From the NCBI RefSeq assembly GCF_019278525.1, contig NZ_CP058986.1, positions 62,001-126,000 on the forward strand: a DNA stretch of 64,000 nucleotides. The letters run 5' to 3'. Positions 63,624 to 64,000 of the stretch are shown here, piece by piece. Both the position numbers and the translations under genes were made by a program. Source of the DNA: Polaribacter sp. HaHaR_3_91 (GTDB taxonomy: Bacteria; Bacteroidota; Bacteroidia; Flavobacteriales; Flavobacteriaceae). Below the pieces are notes generated by a model, which was not told the origin of the DNA, searched no databases, and saw only the letters and a program-made list of their open reading frames with translations. Numbering within the stretch: position 1 is the stretch's first letter; each line of letters starts with the position of its first letter.

Positions 63624-63642
63624 TGTTTTAAATTGATTTTGT

Positions 63643-64000
63643 ATGATAAATGTTGATAAAATTAGAGCAGATTTTCCAATTCTAAAAAGAACCGTTCACG
63701 GAAAACCTTTAGTCTATTTTGATAATGCTGCTACTTCTCAAACACCACAAGTTGTTATTGATGCAATTGTAGATTATTACAGTAACTACAACGCTAATAT
63801 TCACAGAGGAGTACATACTTTAAGTCAGGAAGCGACAGATAAATATGAACAAGCGCGTATTAAAATTCAGCATCATTTTAATGCAAAAGAAGCGTATGAG
63901 ATTATTCTAACTGCTGGTACAACAGACAGTATTAATAGAGTTGCTGCTGGTTTTGCATCACTTTTAAACACAGGCGACGAAATTATTGTTTCTGCTTTAG
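63643..64000 (+). CDS. sufS: Cysteine desulfurase SufS (N-terminal part)
   Basis: Starts at ATG 63643 and runs past the window end; 119 codons are visible. The sequence has the class V aminotransferase start of SufS: FPILKRTVHGKPLVYFDNAATSQTP and NIHRGVHTLS, then FTAGTT-like ILTAGTTDSIN. It takes sulfur from cysteine for the SufBCD scaffold. The active-site Cys and PLP Lys lie outside the window. It is separated from sufD by four unrelated genes, three on the other strand. Confidence 0.93.
   Translation, partial: MINVDKIRADFPILKRTVHGKPLVYFDNAATSQTPQVVIDAIVDYYSNYNANIHRGVHTLSQEATDKYEQARIKIQHHFNAKEAYEIILTAGTTDSINRVAAGFASLLNTGDEIIVSAL

Overview
The window is chromosomal DNA from a low-GC marine member of the Flavobacteriaceae (Bacteroidota). 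A Polaribacter- or Tenacibaculum-like genus is my guess from overall gene content; I ran no search. The lineage is shown by Bacteroidota-type promoters (a -33 TTTG and a -7 TAnnTTTG instead of sigma70 boxes), GLPGLI and IPExxVDY family proteins, an outer-membrane barrel protein with a carboxypeptidase-regulatory-like domain, a 225-residue cytochrome b of the SdhC type, a MetG with a fused tRNA-binding domain, and palindromic repeats of a kind common in flavobacterial intergenic DNA. No rRNA, complete tRNA, prophage, insertion sequence or CRISPR array is visible.

Layout. 1-9 kb: housekeeping and envelope genes (beta-carbonic anhydrase, CvpA, two TlpA-like redoxins, an EamA exporter, YraN, LD-carboxypeptidase, MetG). 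9-14.5 kb: a large secreted macroglobulin/plug-like protein and a Tat-exported molybdenum oxidoreductase pair. 14.7-23 kb: a stress and low-oxygen island with two tandem universal stress proteins, a ribosome hibernation factor, a TerB-like protein, CbpA/CbpM and a PNPOx-fold protein, built around a FixL-like PAS histidine kinase and an unusual regulator that fuses a receiver domain to a Crp/Fnr module. 23-31.6 kb: SSB, small genes, then acpP-fabF-rnc-IPExxVDY-pyk and purN-rnhA. 31.6-38.2 kb: two arrays of a 116-bp palindromic repeat around a GIY-YIG gene, an outer-membrane barrel protein with two GLPGLI proteins and a small secreted protein, and a broken XRE-type regulator. 38.2-43.5 kb: sdhCAB and an AspT/YidE-type transporter. 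44.7-52.9 kb: a long minus-strand cluster with a type III polyketide synthase, methyltransferase, flavin oxidoreductase, dehydratase, ketosynthase, acyl carrier protein and phosphopantetheinyl transferase, interrupted by a possible HEPN-like gene. 53-64 kb: dinB, the suf iron-sulfur operon (sufA-like, sufB, sufC, a 23S-IVS-type four-helix-bundle cassette, sufD), then an ABC system and a serine hydrolase on the other strand before sufS, which runs off the window.

Main discovery. Four promoters in the 15-22.4 kb island carry a TGA(T/C)-N4-(A/G)TCA palindrome whose centre lies exactly 29.5 bp upstream of the first base of a TAnnTTTG-like -7 element, close to the -41.5 position of a class II Crp/Fnr activator. 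They precede the 148-residue gene, the second universal stress gene, the TerB-like gene and the PNPOx gene. A fifth, perfectly palindromic copy lies 21 kb away in front of the AspT-like transporter, one base further out. The likely reader is the receiver-Crp/Fnr fusion at 18087-19136, paired with the adjacent kinase. Its PAS domain keeps residues that align with the haem ligand and signalling arginine of FixL. This looks like a condensed FixL-FixJ-FixK circuit.
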